Source: Cyclobacteriaceae bacterium
GTDB taxonomy: Bacteria > Bacteroidota > Bacteroidia > Cytophagales > Cyclobacteriaceae
DNA length: 64,000 bases
Direction of reading: 5' to 3'
NCBI GenBank assembly: GCA_013141055.1
Contig: JABFRS010000001.1
Span: forward strand, 372,001 to 436,000
The first letter of the stretch is position 1, and the number at the start of each line of letters is the position of its first letter. The translations under genes were made by a program, and so were the position numbers. The notes under the pieces are model-generated. The model was not told where the DNA came from. It did not search any database and saw nothing but the letters and a program-made list of their open reading frames with translations. Shown piece by piece: positions 10,344 through 19,059 of this stretch.

Positions 10344-11600
10344 TTACATATTCTTCGTTACTGAGACCAATTCTTCCTTGCGGTAAAAGCCCTCATCCAG
10401 CTTGTGTTTTAGCTTGGAAAAGGCCGTTAAAGTCTCCTCCACGTCTGCCATGGTATGGGCAGCGGTAGGGATGATTCTGAATATGATAACTCCCTTAGGC
10501 ACAACAGGATAGATGATCACAGAGCAGAAAATATGGAAGTTCTCCCTGAGGTCCATAGCCATATTGGCTGCCTCTCCGACACCCCCCTTAAAAAGGACCG
10601 GTGTAACCGGGGATTGGGTAGCCCCCATATAGAAGCCTCTTTCCTTCAAACCGGCCTGCAAAGCGTTCACAATCTTCCAAAGATTGGCCTTCATTTCGGG
10701 TTTTGTCCTCAAAAGCTCCAATCTCTTCATGCCCCCCACAACCAGTGGCAAAGGCAGGGATTTTGCGAAAATCTGGGAACGGGTACTGTAACGTAAGAAC
10801 TTAATAATATGCTTATGACCCGCTACGAAGGCTCCAATGCTCGCCATTGACTTCGCGAAGGTTGAGAAATAAAGATCAATGTCATCCTGAACACCTTGCT
10901 CCTCACCCACGCCTGCACCTGTCTTGCCCATGGTTCCAAAACCGTGAGCATCGTCTACAAACAATCTGAAATTATACTTCTTCTTGAAGGCTACAATGTC
11001 TTTCAGGTTACCCATGTCACCCGACATACCAAATACACCCTCAGTGATAACAAGAATACCACCGCCAGTTTCTTCCGCCAGTTTGGTAGCCCTCTGAAGC
11101 TGCTTCTCAAAGTTCTCCATGTTATTGTGAGGGAATACAAAACGTTTTCCCATGTGGAGACGAACTCCATCAATAATACAAGCGTGAGACTCTGAATCGT
11201 AAACAATAATATCCTTACGATCTACCAGCGCGTCAATGATCGACACAACTCCCTGGTAGCCGAAGTTCAAAAGCATTGCGTCTTCTTTCTGAACGAACGT
11301 TGCCAACTGCTTTTCAAATTCCATGTGAAGGTCAGAATTACCTGACATCATGCGTGCACCCATCGGGCTGGCAAGACCATATCTTGTGGCAGCATCTGCG
11401 TCAGCCTTGCGAACTTCAGGATGATTGGCAAGACCTAAATAGTTGTTCAAACTCCAGTTCAGGACTGGCCGTCCCTGAAAATTCATCCTGGGGCCGATAT
11501 CGCCCTCTAGTTTTGGAAAGAAAAAATAGTCATCTGGCAGGTGTGAATATTTGGCCAATGGCCCTGCTTCCATCTTTAGCTTATCGAATAAATCAACCAT
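10344..11600 (-). CDS. alpha-oxoamine synthase (serine palmitoyltransferase / cysteate acyltransferase type)
   Basis: A 418-residue PLP enzyme of the alpha-oxoamine synthase family. Visible: NNYLGLANHPEV near the N-terminus, His139 in SESHACIIDG that stacks on PLP, DDAHGFG at 216-222, and the Schiff-base Lys250 in STFAKSMASIGAF. The TFAKSMASIGAF context is closer to serine palmitoyltransferase than to BioF or Kbl, so the product is probably 3-ketosphinganine or, in sulfonolipid-making Cytophagales, the cysteate-derived analogue. No biotin or threonine genes adjoin it. ATG 11600 is chosen because the longer TTG start (11630) sits inside the -7 promoter box. Confidence 0.85.
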   Translation of the reverse strand: MVDLFDKLKMEAGPLAKYSHLPDDYFFFPKLEGDIGPRMNFQGRPVLNWSLNNYLGLANHPEVRKADADAATRYGLASPMGARMMSGNSDLHMEFEKQLATFVQKEDAMLLNFGYQGVVSIIDALVDRKDIIVYDSESHACIIDGVRLHMGKRFVFPHNNMENFEKQLQRATKLAEETGGGILVITEGVFGMSGDMGNLKDIVAFKKKYNFRLFVDDAHGFGTMGKTGAGVGEEQGVQDDIDLYFSTFAKSMASIGAFVAGHKHIIKFLRYSTRSQIFAKSLPLPLVVGGMKRLELLRTKPEMKANLWKIVNALQAGLKERGFYMGATQSPVTPVLFKGGVGEAANMAMDLRENFHIFCSVIIYPVVPKGVIIFRIIPTAAHTMADVEETLTAFSKLKHKLDEGFYRKEELVSVTKNM

Positions 11601-11627
11601 TTTCGCAGTTTTTGTTTCAATTTGGGG

Positions 11628-11635
11628 CAAAAATA
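11628..11635 (-). promoter_or_regulatory. -7 box for the alpha-oxoamine synthase gene
   Basis: TATTTTTG on the minus strand, an exact TAnnTTTG, 28 bases before ATG 11600. No clear TTG is found at the usual distance. Confidence 0.6.
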
Positions 11636-11754
11636 GAAAAAAATACCCTCATCCTAAAAACCCAGGCACTCCTCACTCGATGAATAAACCCAGGCACTTT
11701 ACTTTAGTCTAATCACAGAATTTTGAGATTACCTTCATCCCCTAATCCTGCTTC

Positions 11755-12480
11755 GTGAAAAAACTGTGTCTTCTTATCCTCCTGATATCCTGGTATTCAG
11801 GTAAGGCACAAAATCAGGATAGTCTTATTCGTATTCTGAAGGATCAGTTCCACCTTGATTCCTTAAGATTATACAGCAAGAAGAGAGTCTCATTCGACTT
11901 TCAATTTGACAATAGAAATTCATTCATCAGAAATCAGGCGATCTCTATTGAGGGACTTAACCCTGCAATCCTCGTCAATGGGAAATTCAGATACGGTCTT
12001 GGACTATATCGGGTGATTGCGCCCTATCAGACTTTTAAGTCCTCCAAGAAAACCTCAGTATCAGGAGATGATGTGATTACCAATCGCGAGCTTGATATGT
12101 ACTTTGCGATGCCCAACTTCCGCTACATCTTTCTCAACAAGAAATGGATTCAGGCCGGTGCCGAGCTTGCTATTGGTTTCGGAATGATTGATTATACCAT
12201 TAAGAATGAAGCCGAGACAAGAGTGCTGGTCCACAAAGATGGTTTATTCATCCCTTCTGGTGCGGGTGTAGAATTAGTATTGATTCCCATTCGGTGGGTT
12301 GGTCTGGGTGGCTCTATTGGTTATCGAAAGTCACTCCAAACCTATGATATCAATGCAGACTTTGATGGAATGTACTATTCTTACGGTGTTAAGGTTTTCA
12401 TTGGCACGATTTACAAGGACCTTAAGTTCCGTTCATGGAGGAAGCACCTCGCAGAATCGATTCGTGCGGTATCCCGATAA
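11755..12480 (+). CDS. exported hypothetical protein, probable outer-membrane barrel
   Basis: A 241-residue protein with GTG start and a clear signal peptide (KKLCLLILLISWYSGKAQ, cut after the Ala-Gln). The mature part alternates aromatic and polar residues (GKFRYGLGLYRVIAPYQTF, AGAELAIGFGMIDYTI, VGLGGSIGYRKSL, GVKVFIGTIY), as in small outer-membrane beta-barrels. The C-terminus does not end in Phe and continues into a basic stretch. No named family recognised. It stands alone between the alpha-oxoamine synthase (divergent) and accC. Confidence 0.75.
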   Translation: MKKLCLLILLISWYSGKAQNQDSLIRILKDQFHLDSLRLYSKKRVSFDFQFDNRNSFIRNQAISIEGLNPAILVNGKFRYGLGLYRVIAPYQTFKSSKKTSVSGDDVITNRELDMYFAMPNFRYIFLNKKWIQAGAELAIGFGMIDYTIKNEAETRVLVHKDGLFIPSGAGVELVLIPIRWVGLGGSIGYRKSLQTYDINADFDGMYYSYGVKVFIGTIYKDLKFRSWRKHLAESIRAVSR

Positions 12481-12592
12481 ATCATAGTCTCCGATTTTTA
12501 CAGTTAAAATTACTCTCCATAACTCTGTACAGAAAGCCCCACTCATCTCAGACGATGCATTAAATCTCCCGGAAATACATTAAAATTGTCCG

Positions 12593-14101
12593 ATGATCAC
12601 ACCTCGTAAAATCACCAAGCTGCTCGTTGCCAATCGCGGAGAAATTGCTCTTCGTGTAATGCGAAGTGCCAGAGAACTTGGCATTAAAACCGTAGCAGTT
12701 TATAGTGAAGCTGATCGCAATGCTCTGCACGTGCGATTTGCAGATGAAGCAGTTTGTATCGGACCTCCCGCCTCTTCCGAATCATACCTGAGAATGGAAA
12801 AGATTATCGCAGCTGCAAAGCAGACAGGAGCTGATGCGATCCACCCAGGTTATGGATTTCTTTCTGAGAATGAAGATTTCTGTCAGGAGGTGATCAATGC
12901 CGGAATTATTTTCGTTGGCCCACCGCCAAAGGCCATTGAAATTATGGGGAGCAAGCTTGCTGCAAAAAATGCTGCTGCCAATTTTAAAGTACCGCTCGTT
13001 CCCGGAACCGCCGAACCCATCACAGATATTGTCAAAGCAAAGAAGCTCTCGAAAGAAATAGGTTATCCAATTCTTATCAAGGCCAGCGCAGGTGGTGGTG
13101 GAAAAGGAATGCGGATTGTAGAAAACGAAGAAGAGTTTTCTGAACAAATGGAACGCGCTGTCAGCGAAGCGATCTCTTCCTTTGGAGATGGCTCTGTCTT
13201 CATTGAAAAATATGTTACCAAACCACGTCACATTGAATTTCAGATCTTCGGCGATCAGCACGGAAATGTTGTCCATCTGTTTGAACGGGAATGTTCAATT
13301 CAGCGGAGACATCAGAAGGTAGTGGAAGAAGCGCCATCTTCTGTATTGACTCCTGAGCTTCGCGCGAAAATGGGTGAAGCGGCTGTGAATGTTGCCCGCT
13401 CCTGCGGATACTTCAATGCAGGAACAGTTGAATTCATTCTCGATGAGAAACTGAATTTCTATTTTCTTGAAATGAATACCCGTCTCCAGGTTGAACATCC
13501 TGTAACGGAGCAGATCACCGGCATTGACCTTGTAAAACTTCAGATCAAAATTGCGGAGGGTGAGAAAATCCCATTCAAACAGGAAGACTTAAAGATCAAT
13601 GGCCACGCTGTTGAAGTCCGCGTATACGCAGAGGATCCCGCCAACAACTTTTTGCCTGACATTGGCACATTGAAAACTTACCGCCGTCCACAAGGACATG
13701 GCATCCGTGTTGACGATGGTTTTGAGGAAGGCATGACCATTCCGTTCTACTATGATCCAATGATTGCAAAGATGATCTGCCACGCGGATACTCGCATGGA
13801 AGCGATTCATAAGACGATCCGTGCGATTGATGAATATCAGATCACAGGCGTAGAAACAACATTGGGCTTCTGTAGGTTTGTAATGAATCATGAAGCATTC
13901 CGTTCCGGTAACTTTGATACAAAGTTCGTTGAACAATACTTCAAGCCGGAAGTTCTGAATCGCGTAGACTCCGATCCTGATGCCATCATGCTTGCTGCGG
14001 CACTGGCTTCAAAGATCATGGAAGATTCAGGGCAAAAAATCACAAACGACGGCACTGTTTCGTCAACACGACCAGGTCAATGGGTGACCAATCGCAAGTA
14101 A
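12593..14101 (+). CDS. accC: biotin carboxylase subunit of an acyl-CoA carboxylase
   Basis: A 502-residue ATP-grasp biotin carboxylase that carboxylates the biotin of a carrier protein with bicarbonate and ATP. Motifs: ATP-binding loop GGGGKG (167-172), ERECSIQRRHQK (231-242) and EMNTRLQVEHPVTE (293-306), all intact. It is about 50 residues longer than E. coli AccC, ending in a variable tail, as in Bacteroidota paralogues that serve acetyl- or propionyl-CoA carboxylase. No accB or carboxyltransferase gene adjoins, so which complex it belongs to is open. The next gene starts 29 bases downstream. Confidence 0.93.
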   Translation: MITPRKITKLLVANRGEIALRVMRSARELGIKTVAVYSEADRNALHVRFADEAVCIGPPASSESYLRMEKIIAAAKQTGADAIHPGYGFLSENEDFCQEVINAGIIFVGPPPKAIEIMGSKLAAKNAAANFKVPLVPGTAEPITDIVKAKKLSKEIGYPILIKASAGGGGKGMRIVENEEEFSEQMERAVSEAISSFGDGSVFIEKYVTKPRHIEFQIFGDQHGNVVHLFERECSIQRRHQKVVEEAPSSVLTPELRAKMGEAAVNVARSCGYFNAGTVEFILDEKLNFYFLEMNTRLQVEHPVTEQITGIDLVKLQIKIAEGEKIPFKQEDLKINGHAVEVRVYAEDPANNFLPDIGTLKTYRRPQGHGIRVDDGFEEGMTIPFYYDPMIAKMICHADTRMEAIHKTIRAIDEYQITGVETTLGFCRFVMNHEAFRSGNFDTKFVEQYFKPEVLNRVDSDPDAIMLAAALASKIMEDSGQKITNDGTVSSTRPGQWVTNRK

Positions 14102-14130
14102 TTCAGTTTTATTCATTCTTAATTTCCGCA

Positions 14131-15432
14131 ATGGCCGAAATAAAGCCCCTCCGTGCATGGAGATATAATAACAAGCTTGGAGCATCAATCGATGAGTTGA
14201 CCTCACCCCCTTTTGATGTCGTTTCTGAGAAACAGCGACAGGCACTTTATAAAAATCCATTTAACAGCATCCACTTATCGGTCCCGCTTGAACCTGATCC
14301 GGCCGACCGCGCAGCAAAAACTTTACAAAAGTGGAAGGACGAAGGGATCATTATACAGGATCATCTTCCCGGAATTTATGTCTACTTCCAATACTTCAAA
14401 TTTGCTGGCTCCGCAAAAGAGTTTTGCCGCAAGGGCATCATCTGTAATATCCGCGCAGACGATTGGGATCAGAAAGTCATTCTTCGCCATGAGAATACAA
14501 TTCCTAAAGCGGTAAACGATCGCGAAGAGTTGTTGGAAAAAACGATGCTGCATGCAAGTCCTACTCACGGACTCTACACCGATCCAACATATGAAATAGA
14601 AGGATATATGGATCAGGCTATCCTGAATCCAATTTATGAAACTGAAGATTATCAGGGTGTTCGGGATGTGCTTGCCATCATTCAGGATGCTGCAGTGATT
14701 AATAAGATCATAAACAATCTTAAGCACAAGACGATCATTCTTGCTGACGGACACCATCGCTATGAAAGCTCCCTGATTCTCAAGCATAAAAAACTCAGGG
14801 AAGCAGCAGAGGCTACAGGAGATGAAGGATATAATTTTCACATGATGTTTTTATCCAATACCGAGACAGATGACCTTCGCATCTTACCAACACATCGTGT
14901 GATCAAGAATCTCCCTGATTTCACGGAAGAGAAAGTATTGAGAAAGCTGGCACTATACTTTTCCATCAAGCCGGTAGAAGATCCCGAATCGGTATATGAA
15001 ATTATTCATGGCAAGCCCTGGACATTCGGATTATTGTTTGGAGAGAATGCTTACAAAATAAGATTGCAGCCAGAAGCTTTCTTTGATTTTCACTGGCCGT
15101 TCCCTGACCTTATCAAAAAACTTGATCTGACGGTGATGCACTATTTTATAATAGAAAAAGCATTGGGCATTACGGGAAAAGAACAACGCGAATCAAACTA
15201 TCTCGACTTTGACAGAAGTTTTTCGGATTGCCTTGCCCGTGTGAACCGGAAAGAGGCACAGATGGCAATTATCACGCAGGAAGTATCTATTGAAGATGTA
15301 AAACGTGTTTGTCAAAGCGGACATACAATGCCGCAGAAGTCAACCTATTTTTATCCAAAAGTGATTTGCGGTTTTCTTTTTGGATCGATCCAGGAAGACG
15401 AATTCAAAACCCCACCCTACTCTCCTTTTTAG
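14131..15432 (+). CDS. DUF1015-family protein
   Basis: A 433-residue protein of the DUF1015 family, recognised from LTSPPFDVVSEKQRQALY, NSIHLSVPLEPDPADRAA, the HENTIPKAVNDREELL block, and LADGHHRYESSL. In many Bacteroidota and Firmicutes the gene sits with serC/serA, but not here; the biochemical role is unproven to my knowledge. ATG 14131 is chosen because the family starts with the ...KPLRAWRYN segment; the longer frame would overlap accC. maf follows after 2 bases, so these three genes probably form an operon. Confidence 0.88.
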   Translation: MAEIKPLRAWRYNNKLGASIDELTSPPFDVVSEKQRQALYKNPFNSIHLSVPLEPDPADRAAKTLQKWKDEGIIIQDHLPGIYVYFQYFKFAGSAKEFCRKGIICNIRADDWDQKVILRHENTIPKAVNDREELLEKTMLHASPTHGLYTDPTYEIEGYMDQAILNPIYETEDYQGVRDVLAIIQDAAVINKIINNLKHKTIILADGHHRYESSLILKHKKLREAAEATGDEGYNFHMMFLSNTETDDLRILPTHRVIKNLPDFTEEKVLRKLALYFSIKPVEDPESVYEIIHGKPWTFGLLFGENAYKIRLQPEAFFDFHWPFPDLIKKLDLTVMHYFIIEKALGITGKEQRESNYLDFDRSFSDCLARVNRKEAQMAIITQEVSIEDVKRVCQSGHTMPQKSTYFYPKVICGFLFGSIQEDEFKTPPYSPF

Positions 15433-15434
15433 AA

Positions 15435-16001
15435 ATGGAATTCAAACGACCTCTGATACTCGCTTCCACTTCTCCACGGAGACAATTTCTGATGAAAGAA
15501 GCTGGCTTTGAATTCACAATAGAAAAACCTGAAGGTGACGAAGACTTCCCTGATACTATGGCTTTGGAAGAAGTGCCAATGTTCCTGGCAGCCAAGAAAG
15601 CCAAAACATTTCAGGAAAAACTTACCGATGAGATTGTTGTGGCCTCTGATACGGTCGTGATTCTTAAAGATAAGATCATGAACAAGCCTGCCGACCGAGC
15701 TGAAGCGATCAGTATGCTGTCATCCCTATCCGGAAAAACACATCTGGTAATCACAGCGGTCTGTCTGCTTTCAAAGGAAAAAATGGATCTCTTCGATGAT
15801 CGCACGAAAGTGACTTTCGTAAAACTCACCAAAGAAGAGATTGAATATTATGTTGATCACTATAAACCTTTTGATAAAGCAGGAGCTTATGGGGCACAGG
15901 ATTGGCTGGGGATGGTAGGAATAGAAAAAATAAACGGTTCGTATTTTACAGTGATGGGTATGCCGATGCATAAGGTGTACTCCCATCTATTAAAATTCTG
16001 A
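15435..16001 (+). CDS. maf: Maf-like nucleoside-triphosphate pyrophosphatase
   Basis: A 188-residue Maf/YhdE-type enzyme that hydrolyses non-canonical or pyrimidine NTPs to the monophosphate. It has the N-terminal LILASTSPRRQFLM, the catalytic Asp72 in VVASDTVV, and DKAGAYGAQDW near residue 150; the AGAYGAQ context fits the dTTP/UTP subgroup. ATG 15435 is preferred to the longer frame at 15309 because the latter overlaps the DUF1015 gene and lacks family similarity. It ends 9 bases from the convergent GT9 gene. Confidence 0.93.
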   Translation: MEFKRPLILASTSPRRQFLMKEAGFEFTIEKPEGDEDFPDTMALEEVPMFLAAKKAKTFQEKLTDEIVVASDTVVILKDKIMNKPADRAEAISMLSSLSGKTHLVITAVCLLSKEKMDLFDDRTKVTFVKLTKEEIEYYVDHYKPFDKAGAYGAQDWLGMVGIEKINGSYFTVMGMPMHKVYSHLLKF

Positions 16002-16010
16002 GAATAGAAA

Positions 16011-17021
16011 TTAAATAGACGGCTCCTGTCTTATGATGGTGGCGAGCAATTGCTCCTTCTGAATATTCAATGCACATTTAAAATGCCCCATCGGACACTC
16101 CCTGTGACCATGAAGCCCGCATGGCCGGCAATCAAGATCCTCTATAATTTCGATGACAAATGATTTATCCGACAAAGGACCAAATCCAAAATCCGTTACC
16201 GTAGAACAATAAACTGCAGATACTGGTGCATTCAAAGCAGATGATAAATGCATTGGAGCAGAATCATTGACGTAATTCATCTCCGAGTTTTTCATCAGAG
16301 CAGCTGACTCCAATAAAGATAATTTGCCAGCAAGGTTAACAATATCTCTTGAAGGAACGGACCTGATGATCTCCTCTCCTAATTCCTTATCAGATGGCGC
16401 ACCCAGGATAAATATTCTGAAATGATCCGGAACTTCAGAAACAAACTCAATCCACTTCTCAACCGGGAACTGCTTTGTAAACCAGACCGATGCAGGAGAA
16501 ACCGTTATATACCGATCCTTAGTAAATTCCTTCACCTTCTCAAATTGATCAGGAGTAGGATATAATCTTGGTTTGCTTTTCTCTTTAGAGCCGGTAAGGA
16601 ATTCAATGAGTCTGTTGTTACGTTCAACTTCATGAAGGCCTTCCTGCTGATGGGTGATCTTTTTTGAAAACAAGAACGACAAAGGATTTTTATCAAATCC
16701 CACTGTCACCTTTGCACCTGAAAGAACCGTCATGATACCTGTCGTAGCAAAACGCTGGACATTGATCACATAGTCGTACTTCTTTTTACGGATCTTCCCA
16801 ATGAGTCCGATGAGGTTCCGGAACTTGTTCTTTTTATCAAATACAAAAAGTTCTCGGATAAACGGATGCCCCTGAAGCAATGCTTCATTGCCTTTTCGAA
16901 CAACGAAATCAATTTTGGCTTCAGGAAATTTATGATGTAAGGATTCCAGAAGCGCAGTGGCAAGAATCACATCGCCAATGAATGCTGTTTGAATGATCAG
17001 TACTGACTCAGGTTGCTTCAT
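16011..17021 (-). CDS. glycosyltransferase family 9 (heptosyltransferase-like)
   Basis: A 336-residue GT-B enzyme of the GT9/ADP-heptose:LPS heptosyltransferase family. N-terminal LIIQTAFIGDVILATALLESL (9-28) is the family's P-loop-like start, SPASVWFTKQFPVEKW (175-190) and NYVNDSAPMHLSSALNAP (249-266) form the donor site. A short Cys-rich tail (CRPCGLHGHRECPMGHFKC, 298-316) is typical of Bacteroidota members. It probably adds a sugar to the lipid A core at the inner face of the inner membrane. The gene starts 12 bases after the ppa stop, so ppa and this gene are co-transcribed. Confidence 0.88.
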   Translation of the reverse strand: MKQPESVLIIQTAFIGDVILATALLESLHHKFPEAKIDFVVRKGNEALLQGHPFIRELFVFDKKNKFRNLIGLIGKIRKKKYDYVINVQRFATTGIMTVLSGAKVTVGFDKNPLSFLFSKKITHQQEGLHEVERNNRLIEFLTGSKEKSKPRLYPTPDQFEKVKEFTKDRYITVSPASVWFTKQFPVEKWIEFVSEVPDHFRIFILGAPSDKELGEEIIRSVPSRDIVNLAGKLSLLESAALMKNSEMNYVNDSAPMHLSSALNAPVSAVYCSTVTDFGFGPLSDKSFVIEIIEDLDCRPCGLHGHRECPMGHFKCALNIQKEQLLATIIRQEPSI

Positions 17022-17033
17022 GCCGACAGGCGG

Positions 17034-17579
17034 TCAGGCGGTTTTTCCCTTTATTTTTTGATCGTAGTAGACAATTGACTTCTCAATGATCTTCATCGCC
17101 GTCTCTTTACCCTGAAAATCCGGAACTGTTACTACTTTATTCTCGAGCTTCTTATAACTCTCGAAAAACTCTTTCAGTTCTTTTGTGAAATGCGGAGGCA
17201 TCTCGCTGACATCGTTCAAATGCCCAACACTTTGATCCTGTTCAGCCACAGCAATGATCTTCTCATCTGCCAATCCCTGATCCACCATCAGCATAACACC
17301 AATGACGCGCGCGGGAACAAGGCATAAAGGTTGAATAGGAACCAGTGAAAGGATCATGATGTCCAATGGATCCATGTCCTCACCCAGTGTCTGTGGTATA
17401 AATCCATAATTGGCAGGATAATACACGGATGAATAGAGAACACGATCAAGCTTCAATAAGCCTGTTTCCTTGTCTACCTCATACTTGGCACGCATGCCAG
17501 TAGATATCTCTATAATTCCATTTACAAATTCAGGCACCTTACGACCAATGGGCGCTTCATGCCAGGGATGTTTTATCAT
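17034..17579 (-). CDS. ppa: inorganic pyrophosphatase
   Basis: A 181-residue family I soluble pyrophosphatase that hydrolyses PPi to drive biosynthesis. The metal-binding signature DMDPLDIM is present, as are [17 protein letters not shown] and [11 protein letters not shown]. Length is normal. The stop codon lies in a tandem ACCGCCTG repeat (17026-17041) just before the GT9 gene. A hairpin terminator of the upstream efflux genes sits 23 bases before its start, so ppa may have its own promoter in a very short space or depend on read-through. Confidence 0.95.
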   Translation of the reverse strand: MIKHPWHEAPIGRKVPEFVNGIIEISTGMRAKYEVDKETGLLKLDRVLYSSVYYPANYGFIPQTLGEDMDPLDIMILSLVPIQPLCLVPARVIGVMLMVDQGLADEKIIAVAEQDQSVGHLNDVSEMPPHFTKELKEFFESYKKLENKVVTVPDFQGKETAMKIIEKSIVYYDQKIKGKTA

Positions 17580-17601
17580 ACGATAAAGGTAATAATAAAG
17601 A

Positions 17602-17619
17602 ACCCCGCTGGTGCGGGGT
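17602..17619 (-). terminator. terminator after the efflux adaptor gene
   Basis: Perfect 7-bp GC-rich stem: ACCCCGC (17602-17608), TGGT loop, GCGGGGT (17613-17619). On the minus strand it is followed by TTCTTTATTATTA, a weak T tract. It lies 5 bases after the adaptor's stop codon. Confidence 0.7.
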
Positions 17620-17624
17620 CTCTT

Positions 17625-19034
17625 TTATTTTGAATCATCTTTCTTCTCTTCCTTTTTCTTCTCGGCCTGCTTGATGGCCTCTCCATCCTTCAGGCGCTTT
17701 GACACTGCCAGGAATGGACCTATCACTACCTCCTGACCCTCTTCCAGACCAGACAGGATTTCGATGTTATCGTAATCACTGATACCCGTTTTCACTTCGA
17801 TCATCTTAGCCTTGCCTTTCTCATTTACAAAGACAACAATCTTGTCCTTCTTGACTTCGACTTTCTTGCTGGCATCCACAACAGCACGGTTGCTATTGTT
17901 ACCACCACCAGGGCCGCCACCGCCGCCATTATTGTTGTTATTTACTTCTTCCTTACCATCCGGGTTACGGGTGGTTACAGAAGCCAATGGCACAGAGAGA
18001 ATACCGCTCTTGCGATTGGTAAGAACTTCAACGCTTGCAGTCATTCCAGGACGGAAAGGATAACGATTTCCTTTCTTAATAAGATCTTCATAAGAGAATC
18101 TCAAAATTTGAATTCTCACTTCAAACTCCGTAATCGCATCAGCTGAAAGTTTGTCTTTTGCAGTGTTCGCAATATTGGTAACAATTCCCTTGAATTGCTT
18201 TCCTATATTCTGATATGCATCCACATCAATCAAAACTGAATCATTCAAATGAACCCGAACGATATCATTTTCATTTACATTCACACGCACTTCCATTTTA
18301 TTAAGATCTGCGATACGCATCATTTCAGTTCCACTCATAGTAGCAGTTCCTACCACGCGCTCACCTTTCTTAACACTCAGCTTTGAAACAATTCCTGTAA
18401 GAGGAGCCACTACCGCTGTCTTGCGAACATTCTCACGGGACTCACGAACAGAAGCTTCTGTGCTGTTCACAATGAACTTTGCTGCTTCTACAGATTGTTT
18501 GGATGCTGAAAAATCATTTTTTGATACTTCATAATTCTGTTTTGCCAATTGCCAGTCAGATTCAGAGATCACTTTCTGATTCCACAATTTCTCCTGGCGT
18601 TTGTAATCAAGATCTGCTCTTGTAAACTGTGCTTCCGCACGACTAAGATTCGCTTTAGAAGATTCAAGGTTGGCGCGTTGCTGGCTCAGAGAAGCTTCTG
18701 ATCTTTCCAACTGGCTCAACCAGGTGTCAGGACGGATCTTGATAAGGGACTTACCCAGATACACTGAATCACCATCCTCAACATTAAGCTCTATAATTTC
18801 ACCGGATACTTCAGGCGCAAGCTTAACTTCAATCACAGGCTGAACCGTTCCTGAAGCACTTACCTTTTCAACAATGTTAACTTTTTTCGCTTTTGCCAGT
18901 TCGACTTCAAGCTCTTTAGATTTACCAATCCATCCCTGGTTTTTACCGATAAAGAGTAAGGCGATCAGGAAGACTAATCCCCCTATCAGATAATACATCA
19001 ATCGGCCTGAATTCTTTGTTTGTTGCTTTGCCAT
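17625..19034 (-). CDS. periplasmic adaptor (membrane-fusion) protein of an efflux pump
   Basis: A 469-residue HlyD/MacA-type adaptor. One N-terminal transmembrane helix (about 12-29), lipoyl half-motifs (VEKVSASGTVQPVIEVKLAPEVSGEIIELNVEDGDSV and KTAVVAPLTGIVSKLSVKKGERV), a long alpha-hairpin between them (about 105-215), beta-barrel and membrane-proximal domains. Near residue 358-380 a low-complexity Asn/Gly run (NNNNNGGGGGPGGGNNSN) interrupts the last beta domain. A second Lys/Glu-rich low-complexity tail ends the protein. It would bridge an inner-membrane pump with the TolC protein encoded 25 bases upstream. No pump permease is encoded beside it in this window. Confidence 0.9.
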   Translation of the reverse strand: MAKQQTKNSGRLMYYLIGGLVFLIALLFIGKNQGWIGKSKELEVELAKAKKVNIVEKVSASGTVQPVIEVKLAPEVSGEIIELNVEDGDSVYLGKSLIKIRPDTWLSQLERSEASLSQQRANLESSKANLSRAEAQFTRADLDYKRQEKLWNQKVISESDWQLAKQNYEVSKNDFSASKQSVEAAKFIVNSTEASVRESRENVRKTAVVAPLTGIVSKLSVKKGERVVGTATMSGTEMMRIADLNKMEVRVNVNENDIVRVHLNDSVLIDVDAYQNIGKQFKGIVTNIANTAKDKLSADAITEFEVRIQILRFSYEDLIKKGNRYPFRPGMTASVEVLTNRKSGILSVPLASVTTRNPDGKEEVNNNNNGGGGGPGGGNNSNRAVVDASKKVEVKKDKIVVFVNEKGKAKMIEVKTGISDYDNIEILSGLEEGQEVVIGPFLAVSKRLKDGEAIKQAEKKKEEKKDDSK

Positions 19035-19059
19035 TCGTAAAGAAAATTAATAGTTAGGG

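Noticed and set aside
12782-13276. 164-residue minus-strand frame opposite accC
   Set aside because: Antisense of the conserved biotin carboxylase core; length follows from codon bias on the sense strand.
15309-15434. 42-residue N-terminal extension of Maf
   Set aside because: It overlaps the DUF1015 gene and Maf proteins begin at the ASTSPRR strand; ATG 15435 fits.
17812-18063. Plus-strand frame with a signal-peptide-like start and Pro/Leu runs
   Set aside because: It is the complement of the Asn/Gly and Lys-rich codons of the efflux adaptor; composition alone explains it.
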